A stretch of DNA of 64,000 bases. Source: JAODBQ01 sp047602055. GTDB taxonomy: Bacteria > Actinomycetota > Acidimicrobiia > Acidimicrobiales > Ilumatobacteraceae. How positions within the stretch are numbered: the first letter of the stretch is position 1; each line of letters starts with the position of its first letter. The notes under the pieces were generated by a model that was not told where the DNA came from, ran no database searches, and was given only the letters and a program-made list of their open reading frames with translations. Where the stretch lies: the NCBI GenBank assembly GCA_047602055.1, contig JASGIG010000001.1, positions 3,410,001-3,474,000 of the forward strand, written 5' to 3'. This document shows, in pieces, positions 8,750-17,256 of the stretch. Position numbers and translations under genes: made by a program.

Positions 8750-9736
8750 ATGACCCGTGTGCTCTCCTGCATCCAACCGACCGGCGTCGTCCACCTGGGC
8801 AACTACCTCGGGGCGCTGCGGCCGTGGGTCGAGGGCCAGCACGAGCACGACGCGTTCCACGGCATCGTCGACCTCCACGCGCTGACGATCACCGACCAGC
8901 CCGGCGTCGTCGGCCAGGCCACCGTCGAGCTGGCCGCCGCGCTGTTCGCGGTCGGCCTCGATCCGGACGTGGCCACGGTGTTCGTGCAGAGCCAGGTGCC
9001 CGAGCACCCGCAACTCGGCTGGGTGATGGAGTGCCAGGCCAGCTTCGGCGAGCTCAGCCGGATGACCCAGTTCAAGGACAAGTTCGCCAAGCGCGAGGCG
9101 AGCTTCGCCTCTGCCGGGCTGTTCAGCTACCCGTCGCTGATGGCCGCCGACATCCTCCTCTACGACACCGACGAGGTTCCCGTCGGCGAGGATCAGCGCC
9201 AGCACGTCGAGATCACCCGCGACCTCGCGCTGCGCTTCAACCATCGCTTCGGCGAGACGTTCGTCGTCCCCAAGGCGGTGATGCCGAGGGCCGGGGCGCG
9301 GGTGATGGACCTGCAGGACCCGACGTCGAAGATGAGCAAGTCGACCGACTCCGATGCCGGCCTGGTGTACCTCGGCGAGGACCCGAGCGCGATCGTCAAG
9401 AAGTTCAAGCGGGCGGTCACCGACAGCGACGGCGAGGTGCGCGTCGACCGCGCCGACAAGCCGGGCGTCACCAACCTGCTGGAGATCCTCGCCGCGTGCA
9501 CCGGCGAGGACCCCGACACCCTGGCCGGCAAGTACACCCAGTACGGGCCGCTGAAAGCCGACACCGGCGAGGCCGTCGTCGAGCTGTTGCGCCCGATCCA
9601 GGCTCGCCACAAGGAGCTGATGGACGACCGCGCCCAGCTCGCTGCCCTCCTTCACCGTGGCGCCGAGAAGGCCAGGGCGGTCGCCTCCGTGACCCTCGAG
9701 CGCGCCTACGACGCGATCGGCTTGCTCCCCGCCTGA
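8750..9736 (+). CDS. trpS: Tryptophanyl-tRNA synthetase
   Basis: Class I aminoacyl-tRNA synthetase, 328 residues. It shows the ATP-binding HxGN motif in PTGVVHLGNYLGALRP (about 10-25), YPSLMAADILLYDTDEVPVG, and the KMSKS loop in DPTSKMSKSTDSD. The AGGAG directly abuts the annotated ATG, so translation may start at the GTG four codons in (9-nt spacing). It is divergent from scpA. Confidence 0.95.
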   Translation: MTRVLSCIQPTGVVHLGNYLGALRPWVEGQHEHDAFHGIVDLHALTITDQPGVVGQATVELAAALFAVGLDPDVATVFVQSQVPEHPQLGWVMECQASFGELSRMTQFKDKFAKREASFASAGLFSYPSLMAADILLYDTDEVPVGEDQRQHVEITRDLALRFNHRFGETFVVPKAVMPRAGARVMDLQDPTSKMSKSTDSDAGLVYLGEDPSAIVKKFKRAVTDSDGEVRVDRADKPGVTNLLEILAACTGEDPDTLAGKYTQYGPLKADTGEAVVELLRPIQARHKELMDDRAQLAALLHRGAEKARAVASVTLERAYDAIGLLPA

Positions 9737-9746
9737 CGCAGCACAC

Positions 9747-9832
9747 ATCCAACACGCGGCGAGCGCCGAAGCGCAGCGGAGTCGGCGAGCACGGCAGGCG
9801 GAGCGGAGGGGCTCTGCCCCGACCGGAGCACG
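9747..9832. repeat. Intergenic repeat family A, copy 2
   Basis: It shares ATCCAACACG, GCGGCGAGCGCCGAAGCGC, AGCGGAG, CGAGCACGGC and GACCGGAGCAC with 1151-1232. It adds a small hairpin, GGGGCTCTGCCCC. It lies between the convergent trpS and oxygenase genes. Confidence 0.6.
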
Positions 9833-9833
9833 A

Positions 9834-10880
9834 TCAGATGCAGTCAGGATGGTGGCGGCGGACGAGGTCCGGGTAGCTGCGCACGAAGTAGTTCCAGAGC
9901 TGCTCGCCGTAGCAGTCGGGCGCCGTCGAGCCGGTGCCGCTCGCACCGCTGAGCAGCTCGTCGCGCTTGGCCATGAAGCCGGCGTCGCGGTGGTGGGCGC
10001 TCGCCGCCACAGCGAGCGAGAACGACTCGTCGAGCGGCAGCGGTTCGAGCGGCATGCGCAGATCAGGGCCGTGGAAGTAGCCCGACGAGTAGCGCTCCTC
10101 GCGGGCGATCACCCGGTGCGTGGTGGCCACGAAGTAGTTGCCGGTCATCGACTGCAGGATCTCGCCGAGGTTGACGACGATCGCCCCGTCGCGCAGCGGC
10201 ACGTCGACCCACTCGCCGTCCTGGTTGAGCGCCTGCAGGCCGCCGACCTCGTGCTGCCACAGCAGCGTCACGAACCCGGTGTCGTGGTGCGAGTTGACCC
10301 CGGCCTCGCCGGGCGGGGTCGCCGGGTAGTGGATCAGCTTGACCAGCGACATGCGCCGCTCGCCGAACACGCGCTGGAGGTGGCCGGCGTCGAGACGGAG
10401 GCCGACCGACATCGCCGCCATCAGCGTGTCCGCGACGTCGCTCATCTCCCGCTGGAAGCGCTCGACCAGCGCCCGGAACCCGGGCAGCGTGGCCTCGTCG
10501 AGCCACTGGTTCGGCCCGTCGAGACGCAGGAACGGCGGCTGCACGTCGCGTGGGCGCGGTTCCAGCTCCGTCCACACGTCGATCTGCTCGCGGTGGTCGA
10601 CGCGGTTGTCGGTCAGCTCGGCGCCGGTGCGCTCCCAGCCGCGGAACCACGGTGACTGCGACTTGTCGATGCGTGCCTTGACGTCGTCCGGCAGCGCGAA
10701 GAACGCGGCGAGCGCGGCGAAGTAGTCGTCGACGAAGCCCTGATCGACGCCGTGGTCGACGAGCTGGAAGAAGCCGACCTCGTGGCAGATCGCCCGCAAC
10801 CGCTCGGCGAACGCCTCACGGTCGGCGCCCGGCGCCGTCCACTCGGCCAGCGACACGACGGGAATGTCCTGGAACGCCAT
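9834..10880 (-). CDS. 2-oxoglutarate/Fe(II)-dependent dioxygenase, isopenicillin-N-synthase-like
   Basis: Cytosolic non-haem iron oxygenase of 348 residues. The DIOX_N domain opens IPVVSLAEW and includes HEVGFFQLVDHGV. The catalytic core has the HxD pair at H198/D200 (VNSHHDTGFVTLL), the distal H255 (VATTHRVIA) and the 2-oxoglutarate-binding RxS at R263/S265 (RYSSGYF). Such enzymes hydroxylate or oxidise diverse small molecules; no neighbour points to a substrate. It stands alone between trpS and the HD gene, so I give no symbol. Confidence 0.85.
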   Translation of the reverse strand: MAFQDIPVVSLAEWTAPGADREAFAERLRAICHEVGFFQLVDHGVDQGFVDDYFAALAAFFALPDDVKARIDKSQSPWFRGWERTGAELTDNRVDHREQIDVWTELEPRPRDVQPPFLRLDGPNQWLDEATLPGFRALVERFQREMSDVADTLMAAMSVGLRLDAGHLQRVFGERRMSLVKLIHYPATPPGEAGVNSHHDTGFVTLLWQHEVGGLQALNQDGEWVDVPLRDGAIVVNLGEILQSMTGNYFVATTHRVIAREERYSSGYFHGPDLRMPLEPLPLDESFSLAVAASAHHRDAGFMAKRDELLSGASGTGSTAPDCYGEQLWNYFVRSYPDLVRRHHPDCI

Positions 10881-10990
10881 CCCGGGAAAGGTAGCGCCGG
10901 CAGGTCGTCAGCCGTCCGGAGTGCAGGCGCCGCGACGCGTGCACCGATCCGGCTCGGAGATGAGCCGATCCGCTGCACGCGTCGACCAAC

Positions 10991-11428
10991 TCAGACGTCG
11001 TCGGCCTCGCGCAGCGCTGCGGCTCGTGGACCTTCCCAGCGGGCGAGCTGCAGGGTGGCCTCGGTCGAGCCGGCGGCGGTGAGCAGGTCGACGCCGATGC
11101 GCTCGTGGTCGTGGTAGCGGCGGAACCTCGCCGTGCGCGGACCGACGACGGTCGCCGCCACCCGGCCGAACGTGCCCAGCCCGCACTCGATCTTGCCGAC
11201 GTCGTGCAGCAGCGCCGCGGCCAGCTCGTCACGCGTCGTCGTCTCGACCAGGTCGCGGTAGCGCCGGGCGACCTCGATCGAGTGCCGGCGGTCCTGCGGC
11301 GTCATCCGCCGCCACAGGGCCAGCTCGCCCGGCAGCAGCTGCGACTGTGCCCACGCCTCGCGATGCGGCTCCGGCTCGCGGCGCGACAGCGAGCCGGCGA
11401 AGCGGCGGGCGAGGTGAACGGCCTTCAC
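10991..11428 (-). CDS. HD-domain protein, putative phosphohydrolase
   Basis: Protein of 145 residues with LAAALLHDVGKIECGLG, the metal-binding HD motif of the HD phosphohydrolase family, and FRRYHDHERIG containing a further His. The GTG start overlaps the xerD stop as GTGA, so it is coupled to xerD. A similar HD protein is often found beside xerD in related Actinobacteria (from memory, not checked). The substrate is unknown. Confidence 0.75.
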   Translation of the reverse strand: MKAVHLARRFAGSLSRREPEPHREAWAQSQLLPGELALWRRMTPQDRRHSIEVARRYRDLVETTTRDELAAALLHDVGKIECGLGTFGRVAATVVGPRTARFRRYHDHERIGVDLLTAAGSTEATLQLARWEGPRAAALREADDV

Positions 11429-12363
11429 GACGACCGGCGGGCCCGCGGGTGGGCGGCGCGGTAGACGTCCCACAGGCGGTCCTGGCTGACCTTCGTGTAC
11501 ACCTGCGTGGTCGAGATCGAGGCGTGGCCGAGCATCTCCTGGACGATGCGCAGGTCGGCGCCGTGATCGAGCAGGTGGGTCGCGCACGAGTGGCGCAGGA
11601 CGTGTGGCGACAGGCGCTCCTCGGCGATCCCGGCGGCCCGGCCGTAGCGCTTCACCAGCGACCAGCCGGTCTGCCGGCCGAGCCGCCCGCCACGACGGTT
11701 GAGGAACACCGCCGACGAGTCGCCGCGGCGCGCCCACCGCTGCGGCACCAGCCGTTCGCGGCCGTCCGGCGCCAGCCAGTCGTCGAGTGCCGCTGCTGCG
11801 CAACGGCCGAACGGGACGATCCGCTCCTTGGCGCCCTTGCCGTACAGGCGGACGAGCGCGTTCTCGCGGTCGACGTCGTCGAGGTCGAGCCCGGCCAGCT
11901 CTGAGATCCGCGCCCCGGTGGCGTAGAGCAGCTCCAGCAGGGCGCGGTCGCGGCGGGCGACCGGGTCGTCGCCGACCGGGGCCGCGAGCAGGCCGGCGAC
12001 CTCGTCCTCGGTCAGCGGCTTGGGGATCCCGGCGGGCACCTTGACGCCGTCGACGTCGGCGGTCGGGTCGTCGGGCCGCAGTCCCTCGGTGGCCATGAAC
12101 CGGTGCAGCATCCGGATCGCCGCCAGCTGCCGGGCGACGCTCGCCGGTGCCGCGCCCGAGCCACGTCGCCAACCGATGAAGCGGTCCAGCTCACCCGGCG
12201 TCACGACGGCGATCGACGAACCGTTGGCGGCGAGCCAGGCGGCGTACCCGGCGAGGTCGCGGCGGTAGGCGGCGAGCGTGTTCGCCGAACGCCCCCGCTC
12301 GCTGGCCAGCCAGGTCAGCAGGTCCTCGGCCTCCAGCGGCAGCTCCTGGGCGACGAGAGTCAC
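11425..12363 (-). CDS. xerD: Tyrosine recombinase XerD
   Basis: Site-specific recombinase of 312 residues that resolves chromosome dimers at dif. The N-terminal SAM-like domain contains SERGRSANTLAAYRRDLAGY. The catalytic domain has the first Arg in YATGARISELAGLDL, the HxLRH box in LSPHVLRHSCATHLL, LGHASISTTQ, and the nucleophile Tyr in VYTKV. It follows the NUDIX gene, the arrangement seen in mycobacteria. Confidence 0.92.
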   Translation of the reverse strand: MTLVAQELPLEAEDLLTWLASERGRSANTLAAYRRDLAGYAAWLAANGSSIAVVTPGELDRFIGWRRGSGAAPASVARQLAAIRMLHRFMATEGLRPDDPTADVDGVKVPAGIPKPLTEDEVAGLLAAPVGDDPVARRDRALLELLYATGARISELAGLDLDDVDRENALVRLYGKGAKERIVPFGRCAAAALDDWLAPDGRERLVPQRWARRGDSSAVFLNRRGGRLGRQTGWSLVKRYGRAAGIAEERLSPHVLRHSCATHLLDHGADLRIVQEMLGHASISTTQVYTKVSQDRLWDVYRAAHPRARRSS

Positions 12364-12380
12364 GGGCTCGCCTCGCGACC

Positions 12381-12453
12381 GGCCGACCGAGCGACCGCCA
12401 GGGAGCCGGGCGACGACGGGGAGGCGCCACAGGCGCCCTGGGGGCGCAGCCCC
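12381..12453. repeat. Dispersed palindromic repeat family B, copy R4, inverted
   Basis: Read on the minus strand it starts GGGGGCTGCGCCCCC and ends GGCGGTCGCTCGG, so it is opposite to R1-R3 relative to the neighbouring genes. It lies between the xerD start and the NUDIX stop and carries an extra inner hairpin, AGGCGCCTGTGGCGCCT. Confidence 0.55.
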
Positions 12454-12466
12454 CGAAGGAGCACCT

Positions 12467-13159
12467 TCACAGCGTGGCGGCAGCGCTGTCGCCGAGCCGC
12501 AGACGTCGTTCGACGAGCAGCAGCCCGATGATCGTCTTGGCGTCGTGGATCTCGCCGGCCAGCACCATGTCGACGGCCGCGTCGAGCGGCACGTGGAGCA
12601 CCTCCATCGCCTGCTCCTCGGGGCCGTGCAGATCCCGTGGTGCCGGCGTGAGGTCGGTGGCCAGGTAGAGGTACAGGACCGAGTCGGTCATCCCCGCCGA
12701 CGGGTAGAAGTCGACCAGGTGCTCCAACCGCCCGGCGCGCACGCCGGCCTCCTCGACCAGCTCGCGGGCGATCGTGTCGACGATCGGCTCGCCCTCGACG
12801 TCGCGCATCCCGGCGGGGATCTCGACGACCGCCCGGTCGTACGGCGGCCGGTACTGGCGCACGAGGATCACCGATGGGTTGCCCTCGGCATCGAACTGCA
12901 GCGGCACCGCGGCGACGGCGCCGGGCGAGCGAACGATGTCGCGGAGGAACTCGGTGCCGTCCGGCGCGTGGAACGTGCCGACGGCCACGTGCCACACATG
13001 TCCCTGGTGGACGAGCCGGTCGCCGACATGACCGAACCCGGCCGGCGCCGTCGCGTCGCCGTGATCCCGGGGGCTGCGCCCCCGGACACCATCCACGTCC
13101 GGCTCCCGAGCGGTCGCTCGGCCGTCCAGCGCGATCCCGTCGCCGGATTCGTCGCCCAC
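12467..13159 (-). CDS. NUDIX hydrolase, ADP-ribose pyrophosphatase-like
   Basis: The Nudix box is PAGMRDVEGE followed by ARELVEEAG, the form seen in actinobacterial ADP-ribose pyrophosphatases. DIVRSPGAVAAVPL and VRQYRPPYDRAV precede it. The conserved domain starts near GDRLVHQGHVW. The roughly 45 residues before it come from repeat R3 and end in RGRSPRD, so the true start is uncertain. The GTG at 13159, three bases after the pyrG stop, is the longest option. The pyrG-NUDIX-xerD order matches mycobacteria. Confidence 0.88.
   Translation of the reverse strand: MGDESGDGIALDGRATAREPDVDGVRGRSPRDHGDATAPAGFGHVGDRLVHQGHVWHVAVGTFHAPDGTEFLRDIVRSPGAVAAVPLQFDAEGNPSVILVRQYRPPYDRAVVEIPAGMRDVEGEPIVDTIARELVEEAGVRAGRLEHLVDFYPSAGMTDSVLYLYLATDLTPAPRDLHGPEEQAMEVLHVPLDAAVDMVLAGEIHDAKTIIGLLLVERRLRLGDSAAATL
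13067..13127. repeat. Dispersed palindromic repeat family B, copy R3, inside the NUDIX N-terminus
   Basis: It has GGGGGCTGCGCCCCCGGAC, CACGTCCGGCTCCCGAG and CGGTCGCTCGGCCGTC. It lies within the 5' end of the NUDIX reading frame and adds about 20 codons. Confidence 0.6.
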
Positions 13160-13161
13160 GT

Positions 13162-14817
13162 TCAGGCGACCGACTGGCGCGGCTCGGTGAAGTCCTCCGG
13201 CGTCGCCGACTCGGCGCGCTTCGCGGCGCGCAGCGCCAACGCCGCGCCGACCAGCTCACGGAACAGCGGGTGGGCCCGGTCGGGGCGCGACTTGAACTCC
13301 GGGTGGGCCTGCGTGCCGACCCAGAACGGGTGGTCGACGGCCTCGATGAACTCGACGAGACGGCGATCGGGCGACATCCCGCTGCAGCGCAGCCCACCGG
13401 CCTCCAGGCGCTGCTTCCACTGGCTGCTCAGCTCGTAGCGGTGGCGGTGGCGCTCGCTGACCACCAGCTCGCCGTACGCCCGGGCGACGCGGCTGTCGGC
13501 CTCGAGGATCGCGTAGAACGCGCCGAGGCGCTGCGTGCCGCCCTTGTCGGTGACGTCGCGCTGGTCGTGCATCAGGTCGATCACCGGGTGTGCCGTCGTC
13601 GGGTCCATCTCCGTCGAGTTGGCCCCGGTCAGGTGCAGCACGTTGCGGGCGTACTCGACGGTCATCGCCTGCAGCCCGAGGCACAACCCGAGGCACGGGA
13701 TGCCGTGCTCGCGGGCGTAGCCGGCGGCGGCGATCTTGCCCTCGAAGCCGCGCTCGCCGAACCCGCCGGGGATGACGATCCCGTCGAGCTCACCGAGGCG
13801 TCCGGCGGCCAGCAGGCCCTCGACGTCCTCGGCCTGGATCCAATCGATCTCGACCTTGGCGCCGTGGTGGAAGCCGGCGTGCTTGAGGCTCTCGACGACG
13901 GACAGGTAGGCGTCGGGCAGCTGCACGTACTTGCCGATCAGACCGATGCGCACCGGCTCGACGGCCTCGTCGACCATCGCCACCAACCGTTCCCAGGGTA
14001 CGAGATCAGGAGCAGCGTCGATCCGCAGCACCTCGCAGACCACCTCGTCGAGACCCTCGTCGTGGAGGATCAGCGGCAGCTCGTAGATGTTGCGGGCGTC
14101 GGCAGCGTTGACGACGGCCTTCTCGTCGACGTCGCAGAGGTTGGAGATCTTGCGCTTGAGGTCGTCGGACAGCGGCTCCTCGCTGCGGCAGACGATGACG
14201 TCCGGCAGGATGCCCCGAGAGCGCAGCTCGGTGACGGAGTGCTGCGTCGGCTTGGTCTTCTGCTCCCCCGACGGGCCGATGAACGGCACCAGCGTGACGT
14301 GCAGGTAGCAGACGTTGTCGCGCCCGGCCTCCTTGCGGAACTGGCGGATCGCTTCGAGGAACGGGAGGATCTCGATGTCGCCGACGGTGCCGCCGACCTC
14401 GGTGATGACGACGTCGACGTCTTCGGTGTCCAGCCGGTGGACGCGCCGCTTGATCTCGTCGGTGATGTGCGGGATGACCTGGACGGTCTTGCCGAGGTAG
14501 TCGCCTCGGCGCTCGGCGGCGAGGACGGCCTGGTAGATGCTGCCGGTGGTGGCGTTGGAGTTGCGGGTGAGCGGCTCGTCGATGAACCGCTCGTAGTGCC
14601 CGAGGTCGAGGTCGGTCTCACCGCCGTCGTCGGTGACGAACACCTCGCCGTGCTCGAACGGGTTCATCGTCCCCGGGTCGACGTTGATGTACGGGTCGAG
14701 CTTCTGCATCGTCACCCGCAGACCGCGCAGCTTGAGCAGCCGCCCGAGCGAGGACGCGGTGAGGCCCTTGCCGAGTGAGCTGGCAACGCCACCGGTCACG
14801 AAGATGTGCTTCGGCAT
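13162..14817 (-). CDS. pyrG: CTP synthase
   Basis: Amidates UTP to CTP using glutamine. The protein is 551 residues. The synthetase domain starts MPKHIFVTGGVASSLGKGLT, with the P-loop at SSLGKG and the TDDGGETDLDLGHYERF region. The glutaminase domain has the nucleophile Cys in GIPCLGLCLGLQAM and the His-Glu pair in TQAHPEFKSRP. It is highly conserved and intact. Confidence 0.97.
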   Translation of the reverse strand: MPKHIFVTGGVASSLGKGLTASSLGRLLKLRGLRVTMQKLDPYINVDPGTMNPFEHGEVFVTDDGGETDLDLGHYERFIDEPLTRNSNATTGSIYQAVLAAERRGDYLGKTVQVIPHITDEIKRRVHRLDTEDVDVVITEVGGTVGDIEILPFLEAIRQFRKEAGRDNVCYLHVTLVPFIGPSGEQKTKPTQHSVTELRSRGILPDVIVCRSEEPLSDDLKRKISNLCDVDEKAVVNAADARNIYELPLILHDEGLDEVVCEVLRIDAAPDLVPWERLVAMVDEAVEPVRIGLIGKYVQLPDAYLSVVESLKHAGFHHGAKVEIDWIQAEDVEGLLAAGRLGELDGIVIPGGFGERGFEGKIAAAGYAREHGIPCLGLCLGLQAMTVEYARNVLHLTGANSTEMDPTTAHPVIDLMHDQRDVTDKGGTQRLGAFYAILEADSRVARAYGELVVSERHRHRYELSSQWKQRLEAGGLRCSGMSPDRRLVEFIEAVDHPFWVGTQAHPEFKSRPDRAHPLFRELVGAALALRAAKRAESATPEDFTEPRQSVA

Positions 14818-14863
14818 TGGCGGGGGCCTCCGTTCCAGGCGAACTGAATAACGGGATTGCAGC

Positions 14864-15541
14864 TTACCGCGAGGGTGCCGTCCCCGGCGCGGACCCTTCG
14901 CCGACGAGACCGAGCACGAGCGCCAGCCCGTTGTCACCGCCCGGCGGGGCCGGCGGCAGCAGCAACGTCGGCATGCCGAGGGCGCCGGCACCACCGTCGG
15001 CGCGGGCGTCGTCGCCGACCATCAGGACCGCGGCCGGTTCGACGCCGAGCCGAGCGCAGGCGATGGCGAAGATCGCCCGGTGGGGCTTGGCCGCGCCGAC
15101 CTCGTAGGACAGGGTGAAGCCGTCGACGGCGTCGGCGAGACCGTGGGTGGCGAACGGCCCGCGGACGTCCCAGCCGGTGTTGGAGACGACCCCGACCTTG
15201 ACGCCGGCGGCGCGCAGCCCGCGCAGCACCGTGGCGGTGTCGCGGTACGGCACCCATTGCGCCGCATCGTGCATCGCCGCGTCGATCGCCGCCCCGAGCC
15301 CCGGCCACTGCTCGTCGCCGACGGCGTAGAGGTGCTGCCAGCGCGCCGCCCACACCGCGGCGTCGAGGTCACGGCGGTGGACGGCCTCGTCGGGATGCGC
15401 GGCCGCGGCGTCGATGCGCGCGGCGAGATCGGCGGCGGCCACCGGCCCGATCCCGAACCCGAGCCCGGCGATCGTCTCGGCGAGCGGGTCGTGCCCGAAC
15501 AGCGTGTTCCCGAAGTCGAACAACACCCCGCGCACCCGCAT
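14864..15541 (-). CDS. HAD-superfamily hydrolase
   Basis: About 225 residues from the ATG at 15541. Motif I is VLFDFGNTLF (the second Asp is replaced by Gly, seen in some family members), motif II VGVVSNTGWD, the Lys region GAAKPHRAIF, and motif IV VLMVGDDARAD. The cap resembles subfamily IA. The substrate is unknown. It lies upstream of pyrG and is divergent from the glycosyltransferase-like gene. Confidence 0.75.
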   Translation of the reverse strand: MRVRGVLFDFGNTLFGHDPLAETIAGLGFGIGPVAAADLAARIDAAAAHPDEAVHRRDLDAAVWAARWQHLYAVGDEQWPGLGAAIDAAMHDAAQWVPYRDTATVLRGLRAAGVKVGVVSNTGWDVRGPFATHGLADAVDGFTLSYEVGAAKPHRAIFAIACARLGVEPAAVLMVGDDARADGGAGALGMPTLLLPPAPPGGDNGLALVLGLVGEGSAPGTAPSR

Positions 15542-15657
15542 CGTCGACACCGTACGCGCCCACACGCCAGCCCGACCCGGCCGTCATCCCAGTCCCACGT
15601 GCAGGTCCGAGTCCCCCGTGTTGCACAGCCCCGCGCCAGCGACTCGCACCAACGCCT

Positions 15658-15679
15658 GGGACCCGGACGGGCGGGTCCC
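15658..15679. other. GC-rich hairpin in a divergent intergenic region
   Basis: GGGACCCG and CGGGTCCC are separated by six bases, an 8-bp perfect stem, with no T-tract. It lies in the 197-bp gap between the HAD gene and the membrane glycosyltransferase-like gene, so it could act in either transcript leader. No other feature is seen in that gap. Confidence 0.35.
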
Positions 15680-15738
15680 GGGCGGCGGCGCGGACGTGGC
15701 GTCCTGCGCTGGACGTCCGCTGGCTAGCGTCGCCGGCC

Positions 15739-17247
15739 GTGCGCGGCGTCCTGAGCAGGTTCGAGGTGCGCCTGTGCGCGGGCCTCGTCGCCCTCGCCTT
15801 CCTGGTGCGCTGGCCGACGTTCATCCGCCGGATCTTCGACCCCGACGAGGCGGCGATCGGCGTCCAGGGGTTGGTCGTGCGCTCCGGCGGGACGCTGTAC
15901 CAGGACATCTTCGACCGCAAGCCGCCGCTACCGCCGCTGACGTACGCGCTGTCGTTCGGCATCACCGACTCGACCGACATCCGCCCGCTGCGGGTGTTCG
16001 TCACCCTCTGCCTCGCCGGCGCGGCGATCGTCGTCGCCCTCGACGCGCATCGCCGACATCGTCCACCCGGTGACAGCCTTCGCACGGACGACGTTGCCAG
16101 GGCGCGATCCGCGGCGTGGTGGGCCGGTGTCCTGCTGATCACCGGGGCGATGGCGCTGTGGCCCGCCGACGCCGGCAGCGCCAACTACGCCCACTTCGCC
16201 CTGCTCCCCGGTGCCGCCGCCGTCGTCTGGTCACGCCGGCGCGGGCTCGGCTGGGCCGTCGCTGCCGGCGCCGTGCTCGGGTTGGCGATCCTCAGCCGGC
16301 AGAGCTGGATCCTCGGCAGCGTCCCGGCGCTGTACGCCGCGTGGCGCGCCGGTCGCTGGCGCCAGGCGGCGGCGCTGGCAACCGCCGCAGTGGCGGTCGT
16401 CGCCACGACCGGGCTCTACGCCCCGCTCGGCGGCTTCTGGGAGTGGAACTTCGCCAACAGCCCGGGCTTCGTGTTCGCCCCCGCCGGCCTCGGGGTGTCG
16501 ACGGTGCGCGGCCTGGCCTCGCTCGGCGGGTTCGTGATGTTCCACGTGACGATCGTCGCCTGCCTCGTCGTCGCCTGGCGCCGCAACCCGCCGTACCGCA
16601 AGGGTCTCGCCGACCTCGACCTGTGGCTGTGGCTGCTCACCGGCTGCGCCGCGGTCGCCGCCGGCCTGCGCTTCTTCGGCCACTACTGGCTGCAGGTCGT
16701 GCCGGCAGCCGTCGTGCTGGCCGCCCCGGTCGCCGCCGGCCTGGCCGCCCGCTGGCGGCGGTGGGCGATCGTCGGCCTCGTCGTGCCGGGGCTGGCGGCC
16801 TTCGCCCTGCTGTTCGTGCCGGGCTCGTTCCGCCACCGCCCCGACACCGGACCGCTCGCCGCGGCGGTCGACGAGCTCACCGCGCCCGGCGACCGGGTGC
16901 TCGTGTGGGGGTCGTACCCAGAGCTGCTCGTCGCCGCGGACCGCCTGCCCGGCGGCGGGCTCGTGCACATGGACTTCGTCACCGGGCGCAGCGGCGGCCG
17001 CGACGATCCTGCACAGACCCTGGCCGACGCCACGCCAGGCGCGCTCGACATCGTCCTGCGATCCGTGGCCGAGCACCCACCGGTGCTGATCCTCGACACC
17101 TCCACCACCGACGACCTCGGCTACGAGCGCTACCCGCTGTCGATCGTCCCGCAGATCGCCGAACTGGTCGCCGCCGACTACACCCGCGTCGGGGAGGTGA
17201 GCGGCGTCACCATCTATCGCCGTAACGGGCAGACCCAGGTTCCCTAG
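15739..17247 (+). CDS. Polytopic membrane protein resembling ArnT/PMT (GT39/GT83) glycosyltransferases
   Basis: Protein of 502 residues with about ten hydrophobic segments. The N-terminal loop contains FDPDEAAIGVQG, with the Asp-Glu pair typical of GT-C glycosyltransferases, followed by LYQDIFDRKPPLPPL, close to the PMT_2 family pattern. The C-terminal domain is soluble (GDRVLVWGSYPELLVAADRL). It probably uses a polyprenyl-phosphate sugar outside the membrane. The GTG start is used; a PAP2 gene follows 9 bp later, suggesting an operon. Confidence 0.7.
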   Translation: MRGVLSRFEVRLCAGLVALAFLVRWPTFIRRIFDPDEAAIGVQGLVVRSGGTLYQDIFDRKPPLPPLTYALSFGITDSTDIRPLRVFVTLCLAGAAIVVALDAHRRHRPPGDSLRTDDVARARSAAWWAGVLLITGAMALWPADAGSANYAHFALLPGAAAVVWSRRRGLGWAVAAGAVLGLAILSRQSWILGSVPALYAAWRAGRWRQAAALATAAVAVVATTGLYAPLGGFWEWNFANSPGFVFAPAGLGVSTVRGLASLGGFVMFHVTIVACLVVAWRRNPPYRKGLADLDLWLWLLTGCAAVAAGLRFFGHYWLQVVPAAVVLAAPVAAGLAARWRRWAIVGLVVPGLAAFALLFVPGSFRHRPDTGPLAAAVDELTAPGDRVLVWGSYPELLVAADRLPGGGLVHMDFVTGRSGGRDDPAQTLADATPGALDIVLRSVAEHPPVLILDTSTTDDLGYERYPLSIVPQIAELVAADYTRVGEVSGVTIYRRNGQTQVP

Positions 17248-17256
17248 AATCGAACC

